This document shows positions 43,012 through 50,832 of a DNA stretch of 64,000 nt, piece after piece. The stretch is from Hahella sp. HN01. GTDB taxonomy: Bacteria > Pseudomonadota > Gammaproteobacteria > Pseudomonadales > Oleiphilaceae. A model generated the notes under the pieces. That model had not been told where the DNA came from. It made no database searches and saw nothing but the letters and a program-made list of their open reading frames with translations. The position numbers were made by a program, and so were the translations under genes. The DNA lies in assembly GCF_018986435.1 (NCBI RefSeq), contig NZ_JAHMIN010000001.1:279141-343140 (forward strand), in the 5' to 3' direction. Every line of letters starts with the position of its first letter. The stretch's first letter is position 1.

Positions 43012-43659
43012 ATGAGGAACACAGTCACCGTCCTACTGGGTGTTTTTATGGCGTGCTTGCTTAACGTCACCCATGCCCAAACCAAATTCAACGATCCCAA
43101 ACAGACACTCAAGGAAGAATTCTGGGGCAAACTGTACGCCAATGGCGGCAAGACGTTCTTTTGCAAAAAAGAGTTCAGCAAGAAAAGCATCCTGGTTACT
43201 GAAAGCTATATCTATTCATCGCTTTGGATCAGAGACAACCTGGAGTGCGGCACACCTCGACAATGCAGAGAGAACAACGAGGCATATCGCCGCATGGCGT
43301 CCGATTTGCACAACATCTACCCAGAAGACGCCCGTTTTGAACTGGAGCGCCGCGCGGCAAAATTTGAAGAGTTAGGTAATGAAGTCAAAGCCAATGAGTG
43401 CGGCATCCGTCAGGTATTCGGCATAATCGATCCTCCTGACGATATAAAAGGCGACATTGCTCGAAGCCTTCTTTACATGCACACCACTTACAACCTGCCT
43501 TTGTACGGCAATCTCGACCAATTAAAACGCTGGTCCCGCGCCGACCCTCCCACTCCAGAGGAGATCGCACGCGATGTACAGATTCGCGAGCTGCAGGGCA
43601 ACAGCAACCCCTTTATCACCCATCCCGAGTCCGCCGACCAAGTCATGCTGAACCGCTGA
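43012..43659 (+). CDS. Secreted endonuclease-I-like protein lacking the catalytic histidine
   Basis: A 215-residue protein with a signal peptide (core VTVLLGVFMACLLNV, cleavage after THA). The mature part follows the EndA/Vvn endonuclease I pattern: FFC at 49-51, RQC at 83-85, YRRMASDLHNIYP at 92-104, GDIARSLLYM at 147-156, YNLPL at 160-164 and QGNSNPF at 195-201. The WEHVVPAW motif that holds the catalytic histidine is replaced near residues 62-72 by a stretch with no histidine, and the NGDRxNF metal-binding segment reads FELERRAAKF at 109-118. It is probably a non-nucleolytic relative, or has an altered active site. It is followed by a strong terminator. Confidence 0.75.
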   Translation: MRNTVTVLLGVFMACLLNVTHAQTKFNDPKQTLKEEFWGKLYANGGKTFFCKKEFSKKSILVTESYIYSSLWIRDNLECGTPRQCRENNEAYRRMASDLHNIYPEDARFELERRAAKFEELGNEVKANECGIRQVFGIIDPPDDIKGDIARSLLYMHTTYNLPLYGNLDQLKRWSRADPPTPEEIARDVQIRELQGNSNPFITHPESADQVMLNR

Positions 43660-43702
43660 GGTTTCTTTCAGCCTAGACGCGCATTTGACGTCAGACCGCC
43701 AC

Positions 43703-43728
43703 AAAAAAAGCCCGCAATGCGGGCTTTT
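43703..43728. terminator. Bidirectional terminator between the EndA-like gene and the first acyl-CoA dehydrogenase
   Basis: AAAAGCCCGC-AAT-GCGGGCTTTT (43706-43728) flanked by an A-run and Ts ends both convergent genes. Its stem is nearly the same as that of the terminator at 45659, after the second dehydrogenase. Confidence 0.9.
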
Positions 43729-43749
43729 CAGGCTATTCCTCAGAGCAAC

Positions 43750-45540
43750 TTAGAACTGCTCTACATCCAGCGCCATCATATCGCCGCTGCCGGATTTGAT
43801 GGACTCAGCCAAAGAGACTGTACGCGGCAGAAGTCGGCGGAAGTAAAAGCGAGCGGTTTTCAGCTTGGCGTCATAGAAACCAGAGCTGTCGCCGACTTGT
43901 TTCTCAATCGCCACTTTCGCCATCATCGCCCAAACGTGCGCAAGTGCGACGTAGCCGAACAGATCCAGGTACTCAACACTGGCCGCGCCGACAGCGTTAG
44001 GGTCTTGCGTAACCGTCTCCAGCACATACTCCGTCACATCTGATAGACGTTCAAGGACACCCGCCAGCGGCTCTATAAACTCCTGCAGGTCGCTGCGATC
44101 GCGGTTAGCTTCAATAAAGTCGGCCACTTCGCCAGCGTACAGCTCGACGAATTTACCGTCGTTCATCGCAACTTTACGCCCCATCAGGTCGAGCGCCTGG
44201 ATGCCGTTAGTACCCTCGTAGATCTGCGCAATGCGCACATCGCGCACCAGTTGTTCCTGGCCCCACTCGCGAATATAGCCGTGACCGCCAAACACCTGCT
44301 GACCAAGTACGGTGCTATCCAGGCCGCGATCCGTCAAAAACGCCTTGGCGACTGGCGTCAACAGAGCCACCATCGCTTCAGCGTGCTGCTTCGCAGCGGC
44401 GTCGTCAGAGTACTTGGAGATATCCAGATACTTCGCCACATAGGTGGAGAACGCCCGGCCGCCTTCAATCAGAGCGCGCATGGTCATTAACATCCGACGC
44501 ACATCTGGATGCACAATAATAGGATCAGCCGCTTTTTCCTTGGCGACCACACCGGTGGCGGCACGTCCCTGAATACGGTCTTTCGCATACTCAACCGCGT
44601 TTTGATATGAGCGCTCCGCCGCCGCCAGGCCTTGTACGCCAACACCCAGACGCTCGTAGTTCATCATGGTGAACATGCAGGCCAAGCCTTTATTCGGCTC
44701 GCCGACCAACCAGCCTTGTGCGCCATCAAAGTTCATGACACAGGTAGCCGACGCTTTGATGCCCATCTTGTGCTCGATTGAACCACAAGACACCGCATTG
44801 CGCTCACCTGAGCCGCCGTCTTCCGTCACCTTGAATTTAGGCACCAGGAACAGAGAAATACCTCTTGAGCCCGCTGGAGCGTCAGGCAACTTCGCCAGCA
44901 CCAGGTGAATGATGTTTTCACTCAGATCATGCTCGCCGCCGGTAATAAAAATCTTAGTGCCGCTGATTGCGTAAGAGCCGTCGCCGTTAGGTTCAGCCTT
45001 GGTTCTGATGATGCCAAGGTCCGTACCGGAGTGCGGCTCGGTCAGACACATGGAGCCAGCCCATACGCCGGAATATAAATTAGGCAGATAAGTCTGCTTA
45101 AGCTCTTCGCTTGCGTGCGCGTCAATCGCCAAACATGCGCCCGCCGTCAACATAGGGTACAAGCCAAAAGAAATGTTCGCGGATTGCACCATCTCTTCGA
45201 CCTGGGCGCCCAGCATCTTCGGCATGCCCATGCCGCCGAAGTCAGGATTACCGCCCAACCCACACCAACCACCTTCGATAAAGGTGTTATAGGCCTCCTT
45301 GAAGCCCTTTGGCGTTGTCACTACTCCCTCATTCCATTGGCAACCTTCTTCATCTCCGCTCCGGTTGAGAGGCGCCAGCAAGGAAGACGCTATTTTGGCG
45401 GCCTCTTCCAATATGGCGTCCGCAGTATCCGGGTCAACCGTGTCGCGCGCGCCCGGCAAGCTGAGCCAAAGTTTATCGGCTTCAAACACTTCTTTGAGTA
45501 GAAACTGCATGTCACGAAGCGGCGCAGAATAATCAGCCAT
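43750..45540 (-). CDS. Long-form acyl-CoA dehydrogenase, paralogue 1
   Basis: FAD enzyme introducing the alpha-beta double bond in acyl-CoA, the first beta-oxidation step. The 596 residues have a short N-terminal extension domain (YSAPLRDMQFLLKEVFEADKLW), the medium-chain dehydrogenase core with GSMCLTEPHSGTDLG and the GTNGIQALDLMGRKV block, and an extra C-terminal domain. This long type includes the pseudomonad FadE1-like enzymes and DmdC, the methylmercaptopropionyl-CoA dehydrogenase, so the substrate cannot be fixed from sequence alone. It is a close relative of the next gene upstream, and the pair sits beside the biotin operon as I recall for Pseudomonas aeruginosa. Confidence 0.9.
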   Translation of the reverse strand: MADYSAPLRDMQFLLKEVFEADKLWLSLPGARDTVDPDTADAILEEAAKIASSLLAPLNRSGDEEGCQWNEGVVTTPKGFKEAYNTFIEGGWCGLGGNPDFGGMGMPKMLGAQVEEMVQSANISFGLYPMLTAGACLAIDAHASEELKQTYLPNLYSGVWAGSMCLTEPHSGTDLGIIRTKAEPNGDGSYAISGTKIFITGGEHDLSENIIHLVLAKLPDAPAGSRGISLFLVPKFKVTEDGGSGERNAVSCGSIEHKMGIKASATCVMNFDGAQGWLVGEPNKGLACMFTMMNYERLGVGVQGLAAAERSYQNAVEYAKDRIQGRAATGVVAKEKAADPIIVHPDVRRMLMTMRALIEGGRAFSTYVAKYLDISKYSDDAAAKQHAEAMVALLTPVAKAFLTDRGLDSTVLGQQVFGGHGYIREWGQEQLVRDVRIAQIYEGTNGIQALDLMGRKVAMNDGKFVELYAGEVADFIEANRDRSDLQEFIEPLAGVLERLSDVTEYVLETVTQDPNAVGAASVEYLDLFGYVALAHVWAMMAKVAIEKQVGDSSGFYDAKLKTARFYFRRLLPRTVSLAESIKSGSGDMMALDVEQF

Positions 45541-45633
45541 GGTTACTCCCTCGAGCTAAATCGCTTTGTCTGAATGAATGTCTTTCTGTTTGTGCTTATT
45601 GTCGCGCTATTATCTGGCTATTACGAATCCGGC

Positions 45634-45659
45634 TACATACCGGTTCGCATCGGTATGTA
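45634..45659. promoter_or_regulatory. Palindrome, possible operator of acyl-CoA dehydrogenase 1
   Basis: TACATACCG (45634-45642) and CGGTATGTA (45651-45659) are perfect 9-base inverted arms around 8 bases, about 94-119 bases before the start at 45540. The size fits a TetR-type operator. It does not match the PsrA-like boxes found before the second dehydrogenase. Confidence 0.5.
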
Positions 45660-45682
45660 AAAAAGCCCGCAACAGCGGGCTT
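45659..45682 (-). terminator. Terminator after acyl-CoA dehydrogenase 2
   Basis: On the minus strand AAGCCCGC-TGTT-GCGGGCTT is followed by a T-run, 20 bases after the stop at 45702. The T-run abuts the palindrome at 45634. Confidence 0.85.
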
Positions 45683-45701
45683 ATTTTGTCCCTATATGGA
45701 A

Positions 45702-47501
45702 TCAGAACGCAAAGTTTTCAACTTCCATATCCATCATGCAGTTAGCGCCGTTGAGTGCGGACTGTGCATGAGACAGAGTGCGAGGCAGGATGCGCTTAAA
45801 GTAGAAACGCGCAGTTTGCAGTTTCGCCGTATAGAAGCCAGTTTCAGTGGTCCCTTCCGCCAGCTTCTGCTGCGCCACCAGCGCCATGCGCGCCCAGAAA
45901 TACGCCAGCACGGCGTAACCGGAATACATCAAGTAGTCCACAGAGGCGCCGCCCACTTCGTCGCGGTTCTTCATCGCCGCCATACCAATCTTCATAGTGA
46001 GATCGCCCCACTCTTTATTCAGCTTGGCCAACGGCTCGACGAACTCGTTCATGTCCGCATTTTCCGCCTGTTCTTTACAGAACACGTGAACCAGTTTGGT
46101 GAAGCGCTTCAGAGATTCGCCCTGAGTCATCAGGATTTTACGACCCAGCAGATCAAGCGCCTGAATACCAGTGGTGCCCTCGTACATCAACGCGATACGC
46201 GTATCGCGCACGATTTGCTCCATTCCCCACTCGGAAATAAAGCCGTGGCCGCCATAAACCTGCATACCCAAGTTAGCGGATTCATAACCGATTTCGGTCA
46301 GGAATGCTTTGGCGATAGGAGTCAGGAAGCCCATCAATTCATCCGCTTCGTTGCGAACTTCTTCAGTCGCGCCGTGGTGAACGAAATCGCCTTGCACTGC
46401 GGTGTAATAAATCAATGCGCGTGAACCTTCCGTAAACGCCTTTTGCGTCAACAACATACGACGTACGTCAGGGTGCACGATGATAGGATCGGCAGGACCA
46501 TTCGGATTCTTCACGCCAGACAAAGAACGCATCGCCAAACGGTCTTTCGCATAGGCCAAAGCGCCCTGGAAGGACAGCTCAGACGCGCTCAGGCCTTGAA
46601 TAGCGGTTCCCAGACGAGCAAAGTTCATAAATGTGAACATGCACGCCAAACCTTTGTTTTCTGGGCCGATCAGATAACCTTTGGCGCCATCGAAGTTCAT
46701 GACGCACGTAGAGTTGCCATGAATCCCCATTTTATGTTCGATAGAACCGCAAGAAACGCTGTTACGCTCTCCCAGGCTACCGTCTTCATTCACCAGGAAC
46801 TTGGGAACGATGAACAGAGAAATGCCTTTGGTGCCTTGCGGAGCGTCTGGTAAACGCGCCAAACAGATATGAACGATGTTTTCCGCCATGTCATGTTCGC
46901 CAGCGGAAATAAAAATCTTGGTTCCAGTGATGCTGTAGCTGCCGTCGGCATTAGGCTCAGCTTTTGAGCGCAGAATACCCAGGTCAGAGCCACAGTGCGG
47001 CTCGGTCAGACACATGGTGCCAGTCCACTCGCCGCTCACCAGTTTGGGCAGGTACGCAGCTTTCTGCGCTTCAGAGCCGTGCAAAATAACGGTGTTCACC
47101 GCGCCATGGCTCAAGCCGGGATACATACCCCAAGCCCAGTTGGATGAGCCAACCATTTCACTCATAACCAGACCGAGAGACTCTGGCAGGCCTTGGCCAC
47201 CGAAATCTTCTGGCGCAGTCATTGAAGGCCAGCCGCCTTCCACGTATTGCTTATAAGCTTCTTTGAAACCGGTAGGTGTGGTTACGCCGTCTTCACTCCA
47301 TGTACAACCTTCCTCGTCTCCCACCCGATTAAGGGGAGACAGGACCTGCTCACAGAACTTTGCTCCTTCCTGGATTATTGCGTCCACCATGTCTGGGGTC
47401 GTCATTTCCGCACTCGGTAATTCCCCGTAATGAGACTGCACATTCAGCAGTTCATCCATCACAAACCTGATATCGCGTAAAGGAGCTTTATATTCCGGCA
47501 T
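45702..47501 (-). CDS. Long-form acyl-CoA dehydrogenase, paralogue 2 (FadE-like), probably PsrA-controlled
   Basis: FAD-dependent acyl-CoA dehydrogenase of 599 residues with the same architecture as its neighbour: N-terminal helical piece (YKAPLRDIRFVMDELLNVQ), GTMCLTEPHCGSDLG in the substrate/FAD region, the YEGTTGIQALDLLGRKI block and the extra C-terminal domain. The two proteins share long runs throughout, so they arose by duplication. The gene has its own terminator and a 377-base upstream region containing two overlapping PsrA-type boxes, which points to induction by long-chain fatty acids or acyl-CoA. The chain-length preference is not readable. Confidence 0.9.
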   Translation of the reverse strand: MPEYKAPLRDIRFVMDELLNVQSHYGELPSAEMTTPDMVDAIIQEGAKFCEQVLSPLNRVGDEEGCTWSEDGVTTPTGFKEAYKQYVEGGWPSMTAPEDFGGQGLPESLGLVMSEMVGSSNWAWGMYPGLSHGAVNTVILHGSEAQKAAYLPKLVSGEWTGTMCLTEPHCGSDLGILRSKAEPNADGSYSITGTKIFISAGEHDMAENIVHICLARLPDAPQGTKGISLFIVPKFLVNEDGSLGERNSVSCGSIEHKMGIHGNSTCVMNFDGAKGYLIGPENKGLACMFTFMNFARLGTAIQGLSASELSFQGALAYAKDRLAMRSLSGVKNPNGPADPIIVHPDVRRMLLTQKAFTEGSRALIYYTAVQGDFVHHGATEEVRNEADELMGFLTPIAKAFLTEIGYESANLGMQVYGGHGFISEWGMEQIVRDTRIALMYEGTTGIQALDLLGRKILMTQGESLKRFTKLVHVFCKEQAENADMNEFVEPLAKLNKEWGDLTMKIGMAAMKNRDEVGGASVDYLMYSGYAVLAYFWARMALVAQQKLAEGTTETGFYTAKLQTARFYFKRILPRTLSHAQSALNGANCMMDMEVENFAF

Positions 47502-47606
47502 AAGTTTACCTCAATCTCTACTCGGCGCAGCAACACGAGGCCGCCACCTTTTTATTCCATGTTCTGGATTTTTTTTCACAGCGAGCCACAATACTCACCG
47601 ATATAT

Positions 47607-47633
47607 CAAACAAGTGTTTGAAACATACGTTTG
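47607..47633 (-). promoter_or_regulatory. Tandem PsrA-like boxes upstream of acyl-CoA dehydrogenase 2
   Basis: CAAAC-AAGT-GTTTG (47607-47620) is a perfect match to the PsrA consensus (G/C)AAAC-N2-4-GTTT(G/C). GAAAC-ATAC-GTTTG (47620-47633) is a second one sharing a base with the first. They lie 106-132 bases before the start at 47501, over AT-rich promoter-like sequence (for example TATATC and TATTGT on the minus strand). PsrA represses fatty-acid degradation genes in pseudomonads and releases DNA when it binds oleate or long-chain fatty acids. Confidence 0.75.
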
Positions 47634-47878
47634 CTTACGGGGATTGTCAAGAACGATTAGAGTTAAAGTTCCAATTTTTAATAGCCGTTCATCGAAGGGT
47701 ACGCAACAATACTTACCATTGAATTTTAAACCCTTTAAAAACAAAAGGTTAATAACAGCCAAAAACAGAAAGAAACACAAGACAGGAATTGATAAATGAG
47801 TAAAATTTTGTAAGTAACAGCCTTTGCCTAAGCGGCGCAAACAAGCGCTCGGCAAGGTTAAGAATCAGTAAAGAGGGT
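47634..47878. other. AT-rich intergenic remainder before the dehydrogenase operator
   Basis: This part of the 377-base gap between the dehydrogenase and the SprA-like gene is clearly more AT-rich than the genes around it and contains several A-runs. Short open frames exist on both strands, but none has a ribosome site or normal codon use. I see no RNA gene and no clear terminator for the SprA-like gene. Confidence 0.4.
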
Positions 47879-48859
47879 CTAGATCACTTCGTCCAATTGA
47901 ATGCTGGGTTGCAGTCCCTGCTCGAAAGCCTGCCCAATGCGGATCAGGTCAAGATAGGTGCGAATGGCTTCGCTTTCACGCTCGCTGGAAGAACCGCGGC
48001 TTTCCTCTTCCTGCTGCCGCTGCTCACGCTCCTGTTGTTGCTCAGCCCGTAACTCCGCGCGTCCATCCGACTGCTGCTGCACAAGCTCAGAGCGCGCCTG
48101 CAAAATGGCCTGAGTCGCACGCGCTGCGACAGACCGATCCTGAGACGAAGGTTCCGCCGGCGCCAGCGCCGCCCTTCGGACCTGCTCCATCTTCCTTATC
48201 GTCGCCTCGGGATTACCGGGCACTGACGACACGTCAATAGGCACTTCGCCGCCAACGGCGTATGAGCGCCCATCAGGTCCACGCGAGTAGGAATATTGTG
48301 GAGCCCCCGCATAGAGGCCGCCAACAGCGACATGCGCCTGCTCATGCTGCCGCACCTCAAGATCCCGTTGCGACAATTGGGAGATTGCCGCTAAATCACT
48401 CTCACTCAGTCCGCCACCAGAGTCGCTGGGAGCCGACCGCTTGGGCTGCTCAGTCTGACTCGGCGCAGCAGGCGCCCCACCTTCATCGCCACCTTCCTGA
48501 ATAACTCCAGACGCCCCTTCAATTACACCTTCAATCGCGTCTCCGCCATTTCCATTTTGCGTTACAGGCGCGGTCTCTACGGCAGGAACTTCCTGACCCG
48601 TAACCGCCACCCCATCCGCCTCCGTGGGTGTAGGCTGAACTACCTGAGGCGTAACGCTTGAGGTCTGCGCAAAGCGATTGTAGATAACAGTAGGAAAAGA
48701 GTTGGTGGAGGAAGAGGGCGCACTCGGTTCCAAGGGCTGGACCGGAGGCAGAGTGGATTCCAGGTCGGAAATAGCGACAGCAGAGCTGCTCACCTTCGTG
48801 GGAGGCGAGTATGGGGTAACAGAACTGATGGCGGGTTGTCCCGCTCCGGCTACCTGCAC
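47879..48859 (-). CDS. SprA-related putative metalloprotease (CJM1_0395-type)
   Basis: A 326-residue protein starting at GTG (48859) six bases after GGGAG. The first 150 residues are low-complexity, rich in Pro, Ser, Thr, Val and Gly, with no signal peptide. The conserved part, about residues 165-260, has [20 protein letters not shown] followed by [36 protein letters not shown] and a conserved helix. HEQAH fits the HExxH zinc-protease motif, which is why the family is called a putative metalloprotease; activity and substrate are not established. A Gln/Arg/Glu-rich helical stretch follows. It lies 47 bases after the mini-rod gene, probably in one operon. Confidence 0.8.
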   Translation of the reverse strand: MQVAGAGQPAISSVTPYSPPTKVSSSAVAISDLESTLPPVQPLEPSAPSSSTNSFPTVIYNRFAQTSSVTPQVVQPTPTEADGVAVTGQEVPAVETAPVTQNGNGGDAIEGVIEGASGVIQEGGDEGGAPAAPSQTEQPKRSAPSDSGGGLSESDLAAISQLSQRDLEVRQHEQAHVAVGGLYAGAPQYSYSRGPDGRSYAVGGEVPIDVSSVPGNPEATIRKMEQVRRAALAPAEPSSQDRSVAARATQAILQARSELVQQQSDGRAELRAEQQQEREQRQQEEESRGSSSERESEAIRTYLDLIRIGQAFEQGLQPSIQLDEVI

Positions 48860-48906
48860 CTTATGCTCCCGTTCACCTCGCTAAGCCTTGTCGCGGCCGC
48901 AACTAC

Positions 48907-49155
48907 TCAGGCTTTGATATCCAGTAGCGTTCCCAGGGTTTCGTCGGCGCTTTTAATGACTTTCGCCGAAGCTTTAACGCCATTTTCGTACAGCTTAAGA
49001 TCCACGATGGACTCTACGACATCGTCCACTGTACGCAGCTCACCGGACTCTTCGGCGGGCTGACCTACTTTGGCGATTTCAGTCGCCGCTTTTTCCATTC
49101 CCTGGAGATTTTGCTTTACACCTTGCACACCACTTTGCAAAACGCTTGAAATCAT
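48907..49155 (-). CDS. Miniature flagellar-rod-like protein (orphan)
   Basis: An 82-residue protein that looks like the two ends of a flagellar rod/hook protein joined without the middle. The N-terminal part (MISSVLQSGVQGVKQNLQGM) resembles the FlgB/FlgC/FlgG start helix, and the C-terminal part (VESIVDLKLYENGVKASAKV then IKSADETLGTLLDIKA) resembles their closing coiled-coil helix. No other flagellar gene is in the window. Small proteins of this kind occur in pseudomonads near bioD as far as I recall, with no function known. It shares a promoter with the SprA-like gene. Confidence 0.75.
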   Translation of the reverse strand: MISSVLQSGVQGVKQNLQGMEKAATEIAKVGQPAEESGELRTVDDVVESIVDLKLYENGVKASAKVIKSADETLGTLLDIKA

Positions 49156-49192
49156 CGCATTACCACTCGGCGATCAGACTGATTCAGTTTTG

Positions 49193-49222
49193 ATTGTACC
49201 CACCAATTCGCTCAATTTTCAA
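49193..49222 (-). promoter_or_regulatory. Promoter of the mini-rod/SprA-like pair
   Basis: On the minus strand TTGAAA (49217-49222) and TACAAT (49193-49198) with an 18-base spacer form a good sigma-70 promoter, about 31 bases upstream of the ATG at 49155 once the start site is placed near 49186. Confidence 0.5.
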
Positions 49223-49283
49223 CCAGTCGCAAAATTTCTTCACAAAGTCACAACCCAAACGTAACTTCTGACTTGCCCGCGCA

Positions 49284-49970
49284 TCAATCAAACAAGGACG
49301 CCAACCGCAGGGAAGCCTGAACATTGGAACTATCCGGCGCTTCCGCTCTGGGAACCACTCCCAGGCAGGGCGCAGAAATTCTGGCGCTCAAGGTTTCAAG
49401 GTTATCCGCCAGTTGAGGCATGGCTTCCGCTGACAACTGATTCGCCACCCACCCCGCCAACCTCAAGCGTCGGCCGCGCAGCGCCTCCACAGTCAGTAAA
49501 GCGTGATTGATGCAACCTAAACGCATACCCACCACAAGAATGACAGGAATATCCAACATGGCGGCGAGGTCGCTTAAATATTCACGCGGATTCAACGGCG
49601 TCAACCAACCGCCCGCGCCCTCCACCAAAGAAAAGTCATGAGGCGTCATTAACGCGCCGCGACACAGCCCGGCCAATCGAGGAGCGGATAATGTGCGCCC
49701 CGCCTGCTGCGCGGCGATATGAGGCGCTATCGCAGGCTCTAGAGCAATGGGATTTACCTGAGCATACGGAAGCTTCACTGTGGCGTACCGCAGCAACGCC
49801 AGTGCGTCTTCATTTCGCAGCCCATCAGGGGTCTGCTCGCAACCGGATGCAACCGGCTTCAAGCCCAGCGTACGTTTCCCCTGGGCCCCGGCCGCATGCA
49901 GTAACGCAGCGGATACAAAGGTCTTTCCAACCTCTGTATCCGTCCCTGTTACAAAAAAAGTCTTCGCCAT
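49284..49970 (-). CDS. bioD: BioD, dethiobiotin synthetase
   Basis: ATP-dependent carboxylase that closes the ureido ring of dethiobiotin from diaminopelargonic acid. The 228 residues carry the modified P-loop GTDTEVGKT at 9-17, the GLKPVASG motif and LVEGAGGWLTPL. It is the last gene of bioBFHCD, three bases after bioC. The aminotransferase bioA that supplies its substrate is not in the window, as in pseudomonads. Confidence 0.95.
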   Translation of the reverse strand: MAKTFFVTGTDTEVGKTFVSAALLHAAGAQGKRTLGLKPVASGCEQTPDGLRNEDALALLRYATVKLPYAQVNPIALEPAIAPHIAAQQAGRTLSAPRLAGLCRGALMTPHDFSLVEGAGGWLTPLNPREYLSDLAAMLDIPVILVVGMRLGCINHALLTVEALRGRRLRLAGWVANQLSAEAMPQLADNLETLSARISAPCLGVVPRAEAPDSSNVQASLRLASLFD

Positions 49971-49973
49971 GAA

Positions 49974-50813
49974 TTAGATCCTGCTATATACGCAGACCCC
50001 AACATGATAGGTGGCGGGCACCCCTTTTTCCTGTCTGCATTTTTCATATTTTTCAATCACCTGCCGCAGCCGTCGCTTGCCGGTCAGGCCTTGCGGGCGC
50101 TCCGATTGAATATTGTGGGCGCCAATGCCTTTAAGCTCTTTCATAACACCGAGTGCGGAGTCATGAAAACGCACATGCAGGGATTCTCGACATTCTCCTT
50201 GTAAACCGCAGGAAACCGCCGCCTCAGCGACCTGTTCCGCGCTCAGAAAACGATTGACGTGCCGATCTCCGTCCACTCCAGTCCATGCCTGCTCCAGCTC
50301 AAACAAGGTCTGCGTCAGCAATGTGGAGCAAATCAGTCGCCCTCCCGGCCGAAGCACTCTGCTCGCTTCAGCAAACCAAACACGAGGATCGTCCAGCCAC
50401 TGCATCGCCATATTACTGAACACAAGGTCCTGGCTTGCATCCGCCACAGGCAGCGACTCCATATCAGCGACAGCCCAAAGCGCCGCCACATCATCGTGAT
50501 GCAAGCGGGCGTACTCAATCATCCCCGGGGATAAGTCATAGGCGCACAATCTCGCTTCCGGAAAGCTGTTTTTCAGGCGGTGAGTTAACCATCCCGTACC
50601 ACACCCCACATCGATAATATCCTGCGGAGAACTTTCTCGACTGAGCGACACCAAGCTTTCGCCCACCTCTTTCTGCATGCCGGCCAGATGGTCATAGGTC
50701 GCAGCCGCGGCGCTAAACGACTCAGCCACTTTGGATTTATCCATGACGCCACGCTCCAAATCTGCAAGAGAGGAAGTCGACACAATGGATTTAAACGTTA
50801 CTGCATGATTCAT
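49974..50813 (-). CDS. bioC: BioC, malonyl-ACP O-methyltransferase
   Basis: SAM-dependent methyltransferase that masks the free carboxyl of malonyl-ACP, so that fatty-acid synthesis can build pimeloyl-ACP methyl ester. SAM-binding motif I is DIIDVGCGTGWLTHRL, followed by CAYDLSPGMIEYAR and the VFSNMAMQWLDD motif. Start choice is uncertain: ATG 50813 gives 279 residues and lies 20 bases beyond the bioH stop; ATG 50744, with GGAG nine bases upstream, gives 256 residues starting MDKSKVAESFSAAAATYD; an ATG at 50879 would overlap bioH by 47 bases. Confidence 0.92.
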   Translation of the reverse strand: MNHAVTFKSIVSTSSLADLERGVMDKSKVAESFSAAAATYDHLAGMQKEVGESLVSLSRESSPQDIIDVGCGTGWLTHRLKNSFPEARLCAYDLSPGMIEYARLHHDDVAALWAVADMESLPVADASQDLVFSNMAMQWLDDPRVWFAEASRVLRPGGRLICSTLLTQTLFELEQAWTGVDGDRHVNRFLSAEQVAEAAVSCGLQGECRESLHVRFHDSALGVMKELKGIGAHNIQSERPQGLTGKRRLRQVIEKYEKCRQEKGVPATYHVGVCVYSRI

Positions 50814-50832
50814 CGAGTTGGTCCACGCTTTT

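Noticed and set aside
47595..47855. 86-codon frame with a hydrophobic stretch in the AT-rich gap
   Set aside because: It starts at a TTG without a ribosome site, covers the PsrA-like boxes and promoter, and the hydrophobic run is what AT-rich DNA gives by chance.
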